A DNA stretch of 34,458 bases from Paenibacillus sp. ACRRX. Its GTDB lineage: Bacteria; Bacillota; Bacilli; Paenibacillales; Paenibacillaceae. Each line of letters starts with the position of its first letter. Positions within the stretch are counted from its first letter, which is position 1. A program made the position numbers and the translations under genes. Below are positions 1-14,600 of the stretch, piece after piece. The notes under the pieces were generated by a model, which searched no databases, was not told where the DNA came from, and saw only the letters and a list, made by a program, of their open reading frames with translations. Location: assembly GCF_022346885.1 (NCBI RefSeq), contig NZ_JAKRNK010000017.1, forward strand, positions 1-34,458. Reading direction: 5' to 3'.

Positions 1-2619
1 AGACGGCAGCGTCACAAATTTGTCCGCCGTCAACTCCGGCCGCATCCAGTAGCCGCGCGCCAGTCCCACGCCCGCGATGCACAGCTCACCCGCCACACCA
101 ATAGGCTGCAGCTGATTTTGTTCGCTTACAATATAGATCCGTGTATTGTCGATCGGCTTGCCGATCGGTACGCTCACATATGGCTGGCCAGCTTCACAAT
201 CAAAGTACGTGACGTCGACGGTGGCTTCCGTCGGTCCGTACAGGTTAATCAGCCTTGCCCCGTTCACAGGTGCAATGAAGCGCTGGAAGCGCTCGACTTG
301 TGATGCGAGCAGCGCTTCGCCGCTCGTAAACACTTGCCGCAGCGGCTGCAAGCTGCGCTCACGCTCGGTCTGCGACAGCTGTTCCACATGCTCGAGGAAG
401 GCATGCAGCATAGATGGCACGAAGTGCATCGTCGTTATGCGTTCACGTTCAATCGTCTCCAGTATGACCGCCGGATTTTTCTCGCCGCCTACCGGCAGCA
501 GGCATACCTTGGAGCCCACAAAGGCCCACCAGAACAACTCCCAGACGGAGACGTCAAACGTAATCGCCGTCTTTTGCATAATCGTGTCTTCCGCACCGAT
601 CTCATAACGCTTCTGCATCCAGAGCAGGCGATTGAGGACGGAAGTATGCTCCACCATAACGCCTTTCGGACGACCTGTCGTCCCTGATGTGTAGATCACG
701 TATGCTGCATCCTGCGGTTGGTTGATCAATTCAAGGTTCGTGCCGTCTGCATCGTACATGTGAATGTCATCCAATTGCACGACACGTCCGGCAAAGTCAA
801 GGCCTTCTCCCGAGCTGCCCTGAATGAGCAGGACTTGTGCTTTTGAATCTTCCAGCATATAACGAATGCGTTCTTCTGGATAATCCGGTGCGATTGGCAC
901 GTAGGCGCCGCCTGCTTTCAGCACGGCCATAATGCCCACCATCATTTCCAGGGAACGATCAGCCATCACCCCAACGATCTGATCTGGCACCACTCCGATG
1001 TTACGCAGCGTTCGTGCCAGGCGATTAGCTTGTTCGTTCAACTCTCGATAGGTTAGTGCCTCTTCCCCGAACATAACCGCGATCGCATCCGGAGTCAGAG
1101 CTGTTTGCTCTTCGAACATCCGGTGAATCGTCTGATCTTGCGGATAATCGGCCGCCGTATCGTTAAACGACTTCATCAGCTCCGCCTTCTCATCAGCGGT
1201 TGCCAACTCCAGTTCGCCTACGGCAATACGCGGATTAGCCGTCACTTGCTCAAGCACATGCTGCAAATGACTTTGCAGCCGCTCCATACTTGCGGGTTCA
1301 TAAACTTGACTGTTGTAATCAAACCGTACAACAAGTGTTTCACCCGGTACGATCATCAAATTGAAGTCATAGTTTGTCTGCTCTGCAACCTGGACGTCTG
1401 TAATGGTCAATCTGTCATTGTCGTCGCCAGCTTGTTCCATCCGCTCATCAACCGGATAATTCTCAAATACCATAATATGGTTGACCAAATCCTGCTTTTG
1501 TGTACTTCTGGCCTGTATCTCGTACAGCGGGTAATAATCGTATCGACCCGACTCCAGCGCATGCTCTTGCAGTTGCTGCATCACCTCAGCAAACGCAGTA
1601 TCTGCTTCGCAGGATACGCGAACTGGAATGGTGTTAATAAACAAACCAATCATCGATTCAATACCAGCAATTTCTGCAGGTCTTCCCGATACGACACTTC
1701 CAAACACGACGTCTTCTGTGCCATTGTACTTCTGCAGCAGAATGCCCCATGCCGCTTGTACCAGTGTGTTTAATGTTACTTGATGCTGCTTTGCCACGCG
1801 CTGCATACGCGAGCTCAATTCGGCACTCAAGTTAGCAGAGGCGTGAGCCAGTACATAAGGCGCTCCACTGCGATCCGTCGTGCTGCTGCGTGGTACGACT
1901 GTCTGCTGGTCATAGCCTGCTAAGTAGTCATCCCAATATTGCGCTGCAGTTTCTGCATCTTGCTGCGCCAACCATTCAATATATTGGCTGTAAGGTGACA
2001 GATTACTCTCTGCGCTGGCTGCTGGACTATCTGGCTGCTTCATAAAGAGCGAATAGCTATCAAACAATTCTTCTGTCAACTGCGGCAGGCACCAGCCGTC
2101 CATTAAAATATGATGAGAGCTCCATAGTACATGAGATCTTGTATGGCTAATTTGAACAAGCGTTACACGTACAAGTGCATCTTGCTCCAGATTAAAGCCA
2201 CGCTGCTTATCACGAGCTACAATCTCTTCCATAAAGGCTACCTGCTCGGCTAATGGATATGCGCGCATATCCTCATGTGTAAATTCAATATGTCTATCTC
2301 GGAACACCACTTGTAATGGTTCTCCGTGCCAACTGTAAAAGTTTGTCCGCAAAACAGAATGTCGATTAGCTAGCACTTCTAGACTATTGATGAACACATC
2401 CACGTCCAGTTCACCTTCTAGGGTAAAGCGTGTCTGCTCAAAATAGGCACTTGCCTGTCCGTCTATGACACTATGGAACCACATGCCTTTTTGCATCGGC
2501 GTCAACATGTACATATTTTCGATCTCACCGATATGTTTGGTGTCGGCGACGATCTGCTCCATGTCCTCAATGCTCAGCCCTTGTAGTAGAACATCGCTAG
2601 GCGTCAACTCCGCATGTTG
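1..2619 (-). other. NRPS module 5 (partial): C(D-to-L) - A(Ser), cut by window edge
   Basis: The C domain (about 2545-1250) begins YMLTPMQKGMWFH and has HHILMDGWCLP, as expected after an epimerase. The A domain (about 1150 to the edge) has YTSGTTGRPKG and the segments TFDVSVWE, MHFVPS, VFTSGE and NLYGPTEATVD. Nine of ten specificity residues are visible: DVWHFSLVD, a serine code. The window ends just after the segment RPELTADKF, so the A10 lysine, the carrier domain and anything further downstream are not seen. Confidence 0.85.
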
Positions 2620-5600
2620 TTGCGACAAACAATGCGTGATGATATCCTGCAGACTGATTTGCAAATACTTGGCCAACCGCTCAACGGTCTCTTTGCGATA
2701 TTCATGCTTGCTATAGCTCAAATCAAAAGAGAGTGCACCATTGGCAATAGCACCATTTATATCAAGTAAATATGGACGAACTTGCTTACGACTTGCATAA
2801 TCACCGCTAGCATAAGATGACAGCTCGAAACCATTGTTCTGTAAATCCTGGTCAAATTGTCCCAGGTAGTTAAAACTTACTTCAGGAGCAACTCCCCATT
2901 TAGGGCCTGCTTCATATTCAGAATTAGATTCAGCCAAATAACGGCAAATGCCGTAACCGATTCCTTTATTCGGAATCCGACGTAAATCTTCCTTCACCTT
3001 TTTGAGGAGGTAGGAAAGGCTTCGATCCGATTCCAGTTCAAGCAGTACGGGATACTCGCTCGTGAACCAGCCAACGGTTCTAGAAACATCGATATCCGAT
3101 ACGATTGGCTCCCGTCCATGTCCTTCCAGATTAACCAACACTCGCTCAAGTCCGCTCCATTCCCGAAGCGCCAAGCCCAAGGCTGTCAGCAAAATGTCGT
3201 TCATGTCTGTATTGTATGCCCGGTGAACTTGCTTCAAAAGCTGCTCTGTCTCCACTGAATTCCATTCCACGACCACAGATTCACTGTCCTGCTGCAAGCT
3301 GACAGCCGCTTCAAAATCTTTAGGAAGTGAGGCAGGGGCAGCGAGAACAATATGTTCCCAGTGAAGACGTTCCTTGTTTAACGCCTCACTTGCTGCATAA
3401 GAGACAAGCTGCTGTGACCAGACAAGATAGGAATCTGTCTTGGACGGCAAGCGAATTTCTTCACCTTTGCTTGCTTGTTCATAGCCCTCAGCAAGATCTT
3501 CAAGCAGAATACGCCATGAGACTCCGTCAATAACCGCATGATGGATCGTGATTAACAAATGATGACCTTGGGCACAGCAGAACAATGCTGCCTTCACTAA
3601 TGGCCCTGTTTGTAAGTCCATGCTGGCTTGAATCTCATTGGCCCGGACTTCAATCGCTTGTTCCACGTTTGCTTCACCTGTAAAATCCTCCACAGTGAAG
3701 CTATACAGTTCACCTTCAGCGATAGATCGATTCCATGCGACGTATCCTTGCGCCGTCTTGCGGAATACCATCCGTAAAGCATCATGGTGCTCCACCAGCT
3801 GCATAAGTGACTTGCGCAGCGCAGTCTCATCAAAACCATCTGCACGATACAGCATGATCGCTTGGTTGTAATGATGCGGGTCAGCGAGTTCCAACTCAAA
3901 GTACCAGCGTTGGATCGGAGTCAGCTCTGCTTCCCCAGACACCTCACCTTGATCAGCTATTCTGGCAAGTAATTGCAGATGCGGACTTAATTGCGCAATT
4001 GTCGGGAATTTGAATAAATCGCGTATTTCCAGCTTGTAACCCGCCTGATGCAATCGAGAGGACACTTGAATCGACTTGATGGAATCGCCGCCAAGTTCGA
4101 AGAAATGATCCATGATCCCGACACGTTCTGTATTTAATACGGTCTGCCAGACGTTGGCCAATACCTTCTCGGCTGCCGTTCGAGGCGCCGTGTATTCCAT
4201 TCCTGAATATGCTCCGCCTTCTGGCGTAGGTAAACCTTTGCGGTCGATCTTGCCGTTAGGCGTCAACGGTAAACGGTCTAGCTGCACAAAATGCGCCGGA
4301 ATCATGTAACCTGGAAGCTCTTGTCCCAATGCGTCTCTGAGCTCGCCTGTCGTCAGCATGCGATCAGATGTGTAATAGGCACAAAGCATTTTACGGCCGC
4401 TATCATCATCTCTGGCAACAACGACAGCTTCGCGCACATCGCCTACTCGCAGGAGGTGAGACTCCACCTCGCCTATCTCAATGCGGTATCCACGAATTTT
4501 AACTTGATGATCCATTCGGCCGATTAATTCCATGTTGCCGTCTGGCAGCCATCTTGCCAAATCACCAGTTCGATACATGTGCTCCCCTGGTCGGAATGGA
4601 TCTTCGATGAACTTCTCGGCCGAAAGCTCCGGTCGATTCAAATAGCCGCGACCAACGCTGGCTCCGCCGATGTACAATTCTCCAGTGAGGCCGAGTGGCA
4701 GAATAGCTTGCTTAGCATCCAAAATATACATTCTGACAGCAGGAAGTGGTTTGCCTATTGGCAGTGCTCGTACAGAGGCCGTCGATGAGGTCTCGTAATA
4801 ACAAGCATCAACGCACGCTTCTGTAACCCCGTAGCTGTTGATGATCCGCATCTGTACACCAAACCGATCTAGCAGCTTCTGGAATTCCTGTGTTGGGCAA
4901 AGATCTGAGCCTATAATCAACATTTTCAGACTGCTGATATCTTGTTGGTGCTCATACACATGTTCCATTAGTGGAATAACTAGTGCAGGCGTAGACTCGA
5001 ACATTTGAATATCATGTTTACGAATAAGCTCGCAAATATCAGCGGGATTTGCGCGTGCCTCTGTTGGACAAATGACTAATTCTCCACCATGCAGCAGCGC
5101 ACGAGCCATATCACCGGAAAATACGTCAAATGAGTAGCTCGCCCATTGCAGCCATCGAATGCCTGACTCCTGCAAGTCATATTCCACTTTCCAAGCACTG
5201 GACATAGCGACTAGATGCCTGTGTTCGATCATAACCCCTTTTGGATTCCCTGTTGTTCCTGACGTATAAATGACATAACACAGATCCGTTGCCACATTAA
5301 CCAGTTCCAAATTAGAGCTGTCTTCGTGATAAAATTCAGGCTGATCGATCATGATCCAAGCGCCTGCATGCGACACTTTGGTCTGCAGATGGCTCTGGGT
5401 CAGGAGTATCTGAGCGTTCGCATCCTCCAGCATGTAGCGAATACGATCTTCCGGATATTCAGGATCGATTGGAACGTAAGCTCCGCCAGCCTTTAGCACT
5501 GCTAAAGTGCCGACAATCATATCAAGCGAACGATCCGCCATTATACCAACAAGCTGATCAGGACTGAGACCTTGATGACGCAACGACCTCGCCAGCCGAT

Positions 5601-8600
5601 TCGTGCGTTCGTTTAACTCTTGATACGTGAGCTGTTCATTCTCATATACAACAGCTACCTGATCTGGCGTACGCGCTGCTTGTTCTTCAAACAGGCGATG
5701 AATGGTATCTCCTGACGGGAATGCGGCGGCTGCATCATAAAGCGATAAGACAGCTGCTTGCTCCTCTGTCGTCATTATGCCGAGTTCGTCCAGCTTCGCC
5801 TCAGGGTTATCAATAATTGCTCCGATTAAATGCCCAAAGTGCTTCGCCATTCTTTCGACCGTATCTGAAGCAAATAAAGCAGTTGCATACTCCATGCTGC
5901 AATCCAAGCCCTGCTCGTCTGTCGATACGTCCAGACTAAGATCGAATTTGGATACTTTATATTCCTGTGGATATGGCTTCATCCGAAGCTCACCTAACGA
6001 ATAGTCCTTGCTATCTGTATTGTCCAAAGCAAACATAGTATCAAACAATGGATTGCGGCTTAAATCCCTCGTCAGCTCCAAGTTCTCCACCAACTGTTCA
6101 AACGGATAATTCTGGTGCTCATAAGCACCCAACATCATATCCTTAATCTCATCTAAATAGGACCGGAACGTTTTATGACTTTCTGGATTTGTGCGGATCG
6201 CTAACGTGTTTACGAACATCCCAATAAGGGGCTGGACATCAACGTGTGTTCTGCCTGCTATAGGAGTACCCACCACAATATCTTCTTGACCCGTGTATTT
6301 ATGGAGCAAGATCGTGTAGGCAGCCAGCAGCACCATATATAAGGTAGTTCCTGTATTTGCAGCGATTTCGTGCAAAGCTTGACTCTGCTGCTGGTCGATC
6401 CGGAATGGATACGTTAGCCCGTCATATTTTTGCATCGTTGGCCGCGCATAGTCTGTCGGCAATTCCAAAATAGGCAGATTGCCATGAAATACTTCAAGCC
6501 AATATGTTTCCTGCTCTTTCATACGATCCTGCTGTGATGTGGCTTGCTGCCATACGGCATAATCCTTGTACTGTATTTTGAGCGGTGTAACAGCCTCATC
6601 TCTGTACAGAAGAGCGAACTCCTGCAGCACAATACCCATGGAGACTCCATCTGAAATAATGTGATGCATATCGAACAGAAGCACATGTCGCTCAGTTGTA
6701 AGCTCAATCAAACCAAGTCGAAGTAATGGCGGCTGCTCCAGCTCAAACGTACGCACAAATTGCCGGGACAGTTCTTGCACTTGATCGTCATTTGCTTCCA
6801 TATAGGCAATTGCAAACTCAACTTCGCCATAGATTCGCTGCACTGGTTCGCCATGTACCAGTTCAAAGCCGGTACGCAAAATATCGTGACGCGCGATCAG
6901 CTTCCGGAAGGCGGCTTCAAATCGATCTCGATCAAGCGGGCCTTCTAGCAGCATCACGCCAGGCATGTTATATCCTTGCTCCGCGCCCTCGAGCTGATGT
7001 AGAATATACAACCGTTTTTGTGCAGAAGAAACCGGGTAGTAAGCTTGCTCTTCCGCAACTGGAATCGCAGAATAGGATGACTGCTCATTGTATAATGATG
7101 CAATAGCTGCTGCCTGAGCTTCAATCGTAGGGAGTCGGAATACTTCTCGCAGCGGAAGATTAACATGCAATTGCTCGTGAACTTTGTTAATCAACGTCGT
7201 AGCACGTAAGGAATGGCCACCAACTTCAAAGAAGTTATCTTGCACGCCGACGATTGCCAAGCCAAGGACTTCTTGCCAAATATCTGCAAGCTGTGCCTCA
7301 AGGGGTGACCGTGGAGCTGTATAATCAGATCCCGTATTGATACTGTCTTCAGGTGCAGGCAGCGCTTTACGATCCACCTTCCCGTTCGAGGTGAGCGGCA
7401 TGCGCTCCAGCTGAACAAAATAGGCCGGGATCATGTAAGCTGGTAGTTCTTCTGCCAGTTCACTTCTTAATTCACCAACCGTGAGCAGACGATCGGCTAC
7501 AAAATAAGCACACAACTGCTTGTCACCGCCAGCATCTTCACGCGCGATGACGATTGTTTCCCGCACAGCATCAAGCTTGGACAGCTGCGCTTCCACTTCA
7601 CCTAGTTCGATCCGATAACCACGAATTTTCACCTGATGGTCGATTCGTCCCAAATACTCGATGTTGCCATCAGGCAGCCATCTCGCCAAGTCACCCGTCT
7701 TATACATCTTCGCATCTGGTTCCCACGGGTGATCCACGAATCTGTCAGCTGTCAGTTCTGGACGATGCAAGTACCCACGTGCCAATCCGTCGCCCGCTAC
7801 ATACATTTCACCTGCCACACCTATTGGTACGCATTGGCGACTTGCGTCAAGGACGAAAATCTTCAATGTAGGGATCGGGAATCCGATATTACTTTTCGCC
7901 TGTTCAATCTCAAGTTCTGTAATTTCTTTGTAAGTGACATGAACCGTTGTCTCCGTAATTCCATACATATTGATTAATTGGGTATGCGGATATTTCTGTC
8001 TCCAATCGTGCAGCAATTGCGGACTTAACGCTTCACCACCAAAGATAACTTGTCTAATCTTCAGCTCTGGGCTGCCATCAGCCAATGCTTCACGCAGCAA
8101 TTGATAGAAATATGTTGGCGTTTGATTTAAGATCGTTACTTGCTGTTCAGCAAGTAATTCCATAAATGCTGCCGGATTTTTAGCTGTAAGCTGCGGAACA
8201 ATTACCAACTTGCCGCCATATAACAAAGCCCCATACATTTCCCAGACAGAGAAATCAAAGCAGAAGGAATGGAACAGTGTCCACGTGTCGGATGGTCCAA
8301 AGTCAAACAGATTCCTGCTGTTAAACAACAGCCGCACGACATTCTTATGCTCGATTAGGGTTCCTTTCGGCTTACCGGTCGTTCCCGACGTATAAATCAC
8401 ATAGGCCAGATCTGACGATTTATTAATGTTTGGAAGATTCAAGTTGTTTGCAGTGTATGCTTCTTCTTCATCCAAGAATAGGATAGTTCCGTTATACGTA
8501 ACTTGCTCCCTTAAATGACGTGGCAGCAATAGTACAGTTGTACCGGAATCTTCAAGCATATAGCTAACACGGTCTTCCGGATACTCTGGATCAATTGGAA

Positions 8601-11600
8601 CGTAAGCTCCTCCCGCTTTTAATATGGCAAGAAGTCCAATCAGCATACTCGAGGTGCGCTCTGCCATTATTCCAACCAATGTATCTGCCTGTACACCTTG
8701 TGAACGCAGCATCCATGCCAAGCGGTTCGCTCGTTCGTTTAATTCTTTGTAGGTTAATGTTGCATCTGGAGCAACTACGGCGATCGCATCCGGCGTACGC
8801 TCAGCTTGCTCTTCAAACAAACGATGGATCGTATGATCTCGCGGATACTCTGCGTCCGTATCGTTGAACTGTTCGATCAATTGAATCCTTTCTTGTGCTG
8901 TCACCATATCTAACTGATCCAATCGAGCAGAAGGCTGTAGAATAACACCGTCTATCAACTGACTAAAATGCTGAGACATTCGTGCTATCGTATCCTGCTT
9001 GTACAAAGCAGTTGCATACTCCATGCTGCACGTAAGCCCGGCTTCGCCTTCCTCCACTTGCAGCGTAAGATCAAATTTTGCAACGGGATGTGATGCCATC
9101 TGCGGTGTCACACGAAGTCCTTCTATTGCCCACTCGCCCTGCTCTGTATTTTGCAGCACTAAAACCGTATCAAATACGGGATTCCGGCTTACATCACGCG
9201 TAACTTGAATGTTGTCAACCAATTCCTCAAACGGATAATCCTGATATTCATATGCCTGCAGAGTTGTTTGCTGAACCTCTTTTAAATAAGACATAAACGT
9301 CTTCTCGCCCGCTGGATAATTGCGAATCGCAAGGGTATTCACAAACATACCAATGAGTGGCTGCACATCACCATGTGTTCTTCCTGCAATTGGCATCCCC
9401 ACGATGATATCTTCTTGACTCGTATATTTGTGCAGCATTGCTGTATACAGTGCCATTAGCATCATGTACAAGGTTGTACCTGTTTCGGCTGCCAGCTGCT
9501 TTAACTGACCCAGCTTCTCCACATCAATGGTAAACTCGTGCGTGTTACCCTCATAACTGCGGAATGTAGGGCGTGTAAAGTCTGAAGACAACTGCAGGAC
9601 AGGCAGTTCACCGCTTAATGCTCCCTGCCAGTACGCTCTTTGCACTTCCATCTGCGACCGGAAGGAAGCAGATTGCTGCCATACCGCGTAATCTTTATAT
9701 TGAATGCGTAGTGGAGCAAGCTCTTCTCCGCTATACAAAGCCACAAACTCATCAAGTAAAATACCAATCGAAGCTCCATCTGAAATAATGTGATGCATAT
9801 CAAATAAAAGAAGATGTCGGTCGTGTGCCAGCTCGATCAAACCCACACGCAGCAGCGGAGGCGTTTCAAGAGCGAACGTACGAATGAATTGACGGATGAT
9901 ATGCTCGGCTTCCGCCTCACCAGACTGCCAATAATCAACAATAATCTCAACATGCTCATGTATTCTTTGCACAGGCTCGCCATTAATCATCTCGAAGCCT
10001 GTCCGGAGCGTGTCATGCCGCTGAATGAGTTTATGAAATGCCGCTGCGAACCGCTCGCGATCCAACACTCCGTCCATAGTCAGTACAGCTGGCATGTTGT
10101 AGCTCTGTTCAGCGCCTTCCATTTGATGCAAGATAAAGAGTCTCTTCTGAGCCGAGGATACTGGATACCAGTCTCGCATCTCTGTCAGAGGAATCGTGTT
10201 GTAGGCTTGATGCTCCATCTGACTAATAACTTGCGCCATTTCTTCAATCGTAGAGTAGCGGAACACATCCCGCAGCGGCATTATCACATTCATCTCTTGA
10301 TGCAGCTTGCTAACAAGTGTAGTTGCACGCAGCGAGTGCCCACCAATGTCAAAGAACGAATCCGTGATACCAACATGTTCTAGTCCAAGCACGTCCTGCC
10401 AAAGCTGTGCAAGCTTGGCTTCTAACGGCGTCCGTGGCTGAATTTGCTCACTTGCGATAAGTCCTTCTTCTGGCAAAGGCAAAGCCTTCCGATCTACTTT
10501 TCCGTTAGGTGTAAGTGGCATTTCTTCAATTTGCACAAAGTGTGAGGGAACCATATAGGAAGGCAATTGTTCGGATAAAACGGCTTTCAGCTCGGCTGCA
10601 GCCAGCTTGTCGTCAGCTGTAAAGTAAGCACACAGCACTTTCTGCCCACTGGTATCCTCTACTGCCACCGCAATTGCTTCACGCACGGCCTCCACTTTTA
10701 GCAAATGTGTCAGTACCTCGCCTAATTCGATTCGGAAACCTCTTATTTTAACCTGTTCGTCGCTGCGACCCATATATTCAATCGTGCCGTCAGGAAGCCA
10801 CCGTGCCAAATCCCCTGTTCGATATAACCTTTCCCCTTGAAGGAATGGAACTTCCACGAATTTTTCTGCGGTCAACTCAGGTCGGTTTAAGTAACCGCGC
10901 GCTAAACCATCTCCGCCCGTGTATAGTTCGCCTATTACCCCTGTCGGCAAAAGCTTGCCTGACTCATCAAGCACATATACTTTCGTGCTGCCGATCGGAC
11001 GTCCAATCGGAATGGAAGTACTCTCTAAATCGGCAAGTGTAATATCGTGGCAGCATGTAAAGGTCGTATTTTCCGTAGGCCCATAACCATTAATCAGTCG
11101 TATTCCGCTGTACAGCTCCAGCACCTTACGAGCATGCTGCGAGGATACGACATCGCCGCCTACCAATAACTGCTTAATTCCTTGCAAGCCCTCTAGTTGA
11201 TGCTCTACCATCACTTGGAACAATCCTGCTGTCAACCATAAAATGCTTACTCCATGTGTCCGCATAGCAAGTGTCCAGTCCGTGAGGGACAAGTCGCCCG
11301 CAGGCAAGATGGCAAGAGCTGCACCGTTCAGCAAGCTCCCCCATATTTCAAATGTGGCCGCATCAAACGATATCGTAGAGCCTTGTAAAAACACATCCGA
11401 CTCGTTAATATCCACATACGTTGTAGAGCTGACAAGCCGTACAACACCACGATGTGTAACACAAACGCCTTTTGGCATACCCGTTGAACCGGACGTATAA
11501 ACGATATAGGCTAGATCATCACCCGTTACTTCACTCGTTAAATTGGATTGGGCAGTATCATCAGCTGCTGTTTCTACATCATGGTTGAGTAGTAGAATTT

Positions 11601-14600
11601 CGATCTGCGTTGGCAAGTTGGCTTGAAGATGCTCCTGCGTCAATAACACATTGATGGCTGTATCCTCTATCATCGTGGTGATCCGCTCTTGCGGGTAAGC
11701 CGGATCGATCGGCACATATGCCCCGCCTGCTTTAAGAATGGCAAGCAATCCAATCAGCATCTCAAAAGATCGTTCTGCGCAAATACCTACTAGCGATCCC
11801 GTTATTACCCCACATGTCCGAAGTCGATGAGCCATCCGATTAGCTGCTGAATTCAGCTGCGAATAAGTAAGCTGCTCATCTCCAAACATCGCTGCAATTG
11901 CATTAGGTGACTGCACAACCCGCTCTTCAAAGAGCTGATGGATCGTCTTTTCCCGAGAATAAGCGGTAGCTGTGTCGTTAAACACGTTTAGAATTTCCGC
12001 TTTCTCATCGGTTGTCACAAGCTCCAATTCGCTTACAGTTACGTATGGATTAGCTGAGATCTGCTCCAGTACATGTAAGATATGCCCTTTCAACAGCTCC
12101 ATCGCAGCACGGTCAAACGTATGCTCATTATAATCAAGACGAATAGCGATATTATCGCCTGGTACGATGATCAGGTTCAGGTCATAATTCGTCTGCTCCG
12201 AGACCGTCACATCCGTCAGCTTAAGCCCTTTGCCGTCCAAGCTTTCCAATTGTTCCATTTGCTCCATCGGATAGTTTTCAAACACCATGATGTGGTTGAT
12301 CATATCTTGCTTCAGTGCGCTTTGTGCCTGAATCTCATACAACGGGAAGTAATCATGCTTTGCAGATGTCAACGCCTGCTCTTGAAGCTGCGTCATCACG
12401 TCTATAAAAGGAGTATTGGCCTCACTGCGCACACGAACCGGAATCGTATTAATAAACAATCCGATCATTTCTTCTATTCCGTTCAATTCAGCCGGGCGAC
12501 CTGACACAACACCACCAAACACGACATCCGTAGTCCGGTTATACTTTTGTAAAAGAACGCCCCACGCTGCTTGCAGCAGTGTATTTAACGTTACTTGATG
12601 CTGAGTTGCGGCTCGATTAACGGCTGCACTCAAGTCTTTCCCGAGCTGGCATACGACTTGTCCAGCGGCATACGTCTCGTTTTGACCATACGCTTTGGCT
12701 TGCGGCAGTGCTACCGGCTCATCGTATCCAGCCAAGTATGCCGTCCAATATGCTGCGGCCGCCACTTCATTCTGCTGTTCCAGCCATCGGATATACTGAT
12801 TGTACGATGGAGCTGTATTCAGCATAGGCTGCTTGTTCCACACGTAAGCTGCGTAAGTGTCAAACACTTCTTTTGCAACAAGTGGCAAACACCAGCCGTC
12901 CATTAAAATATGATGAGAACTCCAGAACACCTGATAAGTATGTTCTGCGGTTCGCAGTACCATCACACGCATCAGTTCGCCACATTCCAGATCAAAGCCA
13001 CGAGTTCTTTCTCTTCCAACTGCTTTCTCCATGTATGCCGCTTGTTCTTCCGGTTCCATCCCGCGCAAATCTTCAAACGTAAATCCAATTCGTTTATTTT
13101 GAAATACGACTTGTAAAGGTTCACCATCGGAACCCATTTGGAAGTTTGTGCGTAATACGCTATGTCGGGCTGTAAGTGCATTCCAGCTGTCAGCAAAGGC
13201 TCCGATATTAAGATCGCCTTGCAGCGTAAAGCGTGTCAGCTCAAAATACGCCCCCGTCTGCTGATTTAAAGCTGTATGGAACCACATGCCCTTTTGCATT
13301 GGCGTTAAGGAATAGATATCTTCAACTACCCCAATATCCGTTGTCTGCTCAATGATTCGTTCCAATTCGTGTAAGCTAATATGCTGCAAGGTGACGTCGC
13401 TTGGCGTTAGTTCTGATCGCTCTTTGGCTGCACAATGCGCAATAATTTCCTGTAGGCTTTCCTCAAACAACACGGCTAACCGATTCATCGTATCGCAGTG
13501 ATATTGAGTGCGGCCGTAGCTAATATCGAACTTCAATACACCATCTGAGATCATCCCGTTCATATCTAGTAGGTACGGACGAGCTTGCTCACCACTAATA
13601 TCACGACCGGTGGAATAAGAAGACATAGCCAACCCATTTTGCTGGAAATCTTGGTCGAATTGACCCAAATAGTTAAAGCTGATCTGTGGTGCTGCCCCCC
13701 ACTCATCAAGAGGTTCCACATCATTGATCATGTAGCGGCATATGCCGTAACCAATACCATTGTTCGGAATATGTCTGAGATTTTCTTTAGTTTGTTTGAT
13801 CCAGTTGCCTAGACCCGTGTCTGGCAGCAGTTCAAGCACTACCGGATATTCGCTAGTAAACCAGCCAATCGTTCGTGTAATGTCTATGTCTGGTAAAATA
13901 GATTCACGACCATGTCCCTCTAGATTAACGAGGATACGATCATGACCACTCCACCTGTGTATCGCCAAACCTAGAGCTGCCAATAAGATATCATTCATCT
14001 GCGTATTATAGGCGCCGTGAACTTGCTTCAGGAGTTGTTCCGTCTGTTCCCTGCTCCATGTGACGGTGACGGATTCGCTATCAAGCTGCAATGCGTACGT
14101 CTCTACCGTGTCTGTTGGTAATGGCAGGACATCCAACTGTGTAATATGCCTCCAGTATTGTTGTTCCTGCTGTAAATCTGTAGTGTCAGCGTATTGTACT
14201 AGCTGCTTGGACCAAGTGCGGAAGGAATCGGTCTTTGCGGACAGACGAATTACTTCGCCCTGCAAAGCCTGTTCGTATCCAGCAGTAATATCCTCCAGCA
14301 ATATACGCCAGGACACACCATCAATAACAGCATGGTGAATGACAATCAACAAATGATCGCCATCCAAGCAATGGAACAATCCCCCGCGTACCAATGGCCC
14401 TGTCTCGAGATCGATGCTGCTCTGTATCTCTTCAGCCTTTGCCGCAAGCATCTGTTCCATTCCAGCATTGCTTGTATAATCGACCACATCCAACTTGAAC
14501 AGTTCGCCTTCTTGTACGCTGCGATTCCAGGCTGTACATGATCCTTCTGCAGTGCGTCGGAACACAATCCGCAGCGCGTCATGGTGCTCTACTAACTTGT